From an uncultured cyanobacterium (lineage in GTDB: Bacteria; Cyanobacteriota; Cyanobacteriia; Cyanobacteriales; Geitlerinemataceae): a DNA stretch of 42,449 nt. Location: NCBI GenBank assembly GCA_937899645.1, contig CALCCD010000089.1, positions 1-42,449 on the forward strand, written 5' to 3'. Below the pieces are notes generated by a model, which was not told where the DNA came from, searched no databases, and saw nothing but the letters and a program-made list of their open reading frames with translations. A program made the position numbers and the translations under genes. This document shows positions 42,401 to 42,449 of the stretch, piece after piece. Every line of letters begins with the position of its first letter. The stretch's first letter is position 1.

Positions 42401-42449
42401 ATCAGCGGGCGTGCCATCCACAGGCGTTGGCTCACCAGGTTCTCCGCCT
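36497..42449 (-). CDS. Giant subtilase with nine Calx-beta domains (5' end beyond window)
   Basis: At least 1984 codons; the frame is open to the window edge, so the true start and any signal peptide lie outside. Numbering from the GTG at 42421: Pro/Glu/Asp/Gly-rich stalk ~1-75; S8 subtilisin domain ~140-525 with Asp154 (VGVWDGG), His184 (SSHATHVAG), oxyanion Asn313 (AAGND) and Ser458 (GTSMAAP); a beta-sandwich ~540-660 (KATIVWTDPAA, AGTYTVYVGNTG); nine Calx-beta repeats ~662-1735; and a C-terminal propeller-like domain of ~230 residues (ELYRVSPTTG, SLLEIDPSTG). The active-site triad is complete. A secreted, calcium-dependent surface protease is the likely nature. HIP1 and GC content drop inside it relative to neighbours. 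Confidence 0.92.
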   Translation of the reverse strand, partial: GGEPGEPTPVDGTPADSTPTDAEPGDSEPIGGTPVEPEPGDETPAEPEDSTPGGGESSEPTPVDGTPVDAEPGDNTPEEGEADPAIAASAPVSLTPDFEFLDNPIELEGGGWFFGGKSPDSIDFQATYSNLSAADTTNTDQLWEGGELGLALDGEGVKVGVWDGGKIRGSHQELSGRVSYGEDVQSSALYSSHATHVAGTIIGTGVDGEARGMASAAKVISYDYNGDITNEIEAEAQAGLTLANHSHGQVSGWIVSNFDKVQNWSIDIRNKLDLGDFYVWYGDRATSSDASQMFGSYSSRARDLDRVLHENPELLSIWAAGNDRDDEFNAMRYKPTGSWSSQVLDGQTSYLTYLSQPIDSVEWHGAGWYYLSATGAATYAPTKDGGVDGYGTLSNGGQTAKNTLVVGAIEDITKDPFDASDVQTTTFSGWGSTDDGRLGIDLVANGHSVYSSDSGSDTNYSYKSGTSMAAPNATGTAALLTQHYRDTYGGANPLSATLKAIMLHTAKDAGEIGPDYVYGWGVLDGAAAAQYITQAKEEEVARTIEAAHDGTEQSYQVTSDGSQPLKATIVWTDPAATREDQWTDSSAKKLVNDLDVWIIDPNGDVHRPWTLDPNNPDAAAKRDNRNELDNVEQVLIDNPVAGTYTVYVGNTGALQDDLQNFSLLLGGLGEDDRTSTIMVTTLDGEAAETEAWETADPATFVISRSGGDNSQAEQVYYTVSGTAKNGEDYALLSGIATIPAGQTSTPVTINPLNDTQYEALENVVFRVQERDSYQLGSTVQGIATIADNDEKPVLTSTITVEVDDDIATEAAEGETKDPAAFIIRRSGGDNSQPETVRYTINLKDKDGNVYRTQTGVATISAGYSGLRLRYTPADDSTYDGTETIEFVVTSDPSYKLGGTVSGTATLLDNELPPKSTLNVTVKDGAAAETAWYESPDPAVFEITRSDGDNSKAETVYYAVSGTASNGDDYAYLSGTLVIPAGEASATVSIQPQNDSVYEGAESVTFSISSDSSYELGSTTSGTATILDNDIRATSTITVEVDDDIATETAEGETTDPAAFIIRRNGGDNSQPETVRYTINLKDRDGNVYRTQTGVATISAGYSGLRLRYTPADDSTYDGTETIEFVVTSDPSYKLGGTISGTATLLDNELPPKSTLNVTVKDGTAAETAWYESPDPATFEITRSGGDNSKAETVYYTVGGTAANGEDYAYLSGVVTIPAGATSTTASIAPQDDSVYEGVESVTFKVSSDSSYELGSTASGTATIVDNDEKPVSTIVVEVEDGEAAETVAGEEANTAKFIIRRSGGDNSQSEDVFYNIDLKDKDGNVYRSRTGVVTIPAGYTSAWLTYTPADDSTYDGTESIEFSVTSDPSYKLGGVVAGTAALLDNELPPKSTLNVMVKDGAASETAWYESPDPAEFEISRSGGDNSKAETVYYTVSGTASNGADYVYLSGAVTIPAGEVSTKVSIQPQDDSVYEGAESVNFSISSDPSYELGSSVRGTATIADNDEEPVSTITVEVDDDTATETAEGEPTDPAAFIIRRNGGDNSQPETVRYTINLKDKDGNIYRTQTGVTTISAGFSGVRLRYTPFDDSTYDGTESIEFSVTSDPNYKLGGTTSGTATLLDNEIPKSVIGVSIADSWSSENNDSAQFRISRSGGDNSKAEAVYYTLKGVAENGVDYHYLSGIATIPAGASNILVTVNPIDDSIYEGAESIVFEVSSHSSYTLSDSTQSAAIIHDNDHPKSVAFGISWEGELSQIDLESGEVRSLGSTGFTNLNSLTTSSQSKLLTAANLDSPRGEIIEIDPTTGNSSVLYDFDNDFGGVKASIRGMAYAPDGSLYVIHNASGNGTIGADELYRVSPTTGTTQRLFALGAEDLQSLAISPDSGLLYSFDMGTGSLLEIDPSTGSVKAIGGAGSTNIQGLAFDNSGVLYASGTTSYAIDLNTGELTPVPELGYFRGLTFVDENLVIEKGAAAVVSISASILSEE
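37215..40440 (-). repeat. Calx-beta tract with exact 714-bp period
   Basis: Nine Calx-beta domains alternate between two types: A (YYTVSGTA, ANGEDYAYLSG) and B (PAAFIIRRSGGDNSQPETVR, YTINLKDKDGN). Order is A-B-A-B-A-B-A-B-A. The same point of the B domain falls at 40062, 39348, 38634 and 37920, exactly 714 bases (238 codons) apart, so an A-B pair was duplicated as one unit with no later insertions or deletions. Confidence 0.9.
42251..42449 (-). repeat. Pro-Glu-Gly-Asp stalk with 159-bp repeat
   Basis: The low-complexity stalk repeats motifs such as EPTPVDGTP and EPGD. CGTGCCATCC occurs at 42251 and again at 42410, giving a 159-base (53-codon) period that probably continues beyond the window. 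Confidence 0.7.

Overview
The window is chromosomal DNA of a cyanobacterium. It carries ccmK3/ccmK4 carboxysome shell genes, psaK of photosystem I, chlL/chlN of dark chlorophyll synthesis, and the C-terminal half of a split, intein-bearing dnaE. The octamer GCGATCGC and its CGATCG core (HIP1) are scattered almost everywhere. GC is high for a cyanobacterium, so a coccoid marine or halotolerant lineage (Rubidibacter-like) is plausible, but this is only a guess. No rRNA, tRNA or CRISPR array was seen.

Layout, 1-9 kb: an Uma2 nuclease-like protein, a small acidic protein, a Tat-type aldo/keto reductase, split dnaE-C, a second Uma2 protein, a Doc-type toxin-antitoxin module bracketed by a duplicated gene end, a small membrane protein, dnaN, a PhzF-family protein and cbiC/cobH. 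9-15 kb: ccmK3, a strong hairpin, ccmK4, leuD, hemJ, a hairpin-rich spacer, psaK and dnaK. 15-20 kb: a cysteine-repeat lipoprotein (DPCAA repeats), a fused double-ATPase of the peptide/nickel ABC family, its DppB-like permease, and a decayed IS630 element inside an IS1-like fragment. 20-28 kb, mostly minus strand: minC, a ParA-like ATPase, an Eda-type aldolase, two related C39-like proteins (one lacking the catalytic Cys, one fused to a GH19-type muramidase/chitinase domain), a pyrF-pyrE fusion, a plus-strand stand-alone DALR-domain protein, and an EAL-domain remnant. 28-32 kb: chlL, a DUF5331 protein with a very acidic tail, and chlN. 32-42 kb: an Uma2 / M50 metalloprotease / HlyD adaptor cluster, then the 3' ~5.95 kb of a giant subtilase with nine Calx-beta domains, cut by the window end.

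Most genes are ordinary cyanobacterial housekeeping or photosynthesis genes. The parts most worth a second look are: (i) the C39-GH19 fusion beside a Cys-to-Ser pseudo-peptidase with the same N-terminal module; (ii) the DPCAA lipoprotein with its own terminator and an upstream dyad; (iii) the toxin-antitoxin module flanked by a copy of a neighbour's 3' end; (iv) the M50 plus HlyD pair; and (v) the exactly 714-bp higher-order repeat in the giant subtilase. Nothing here is proven to be a new system; these are leads from reading the sequence.
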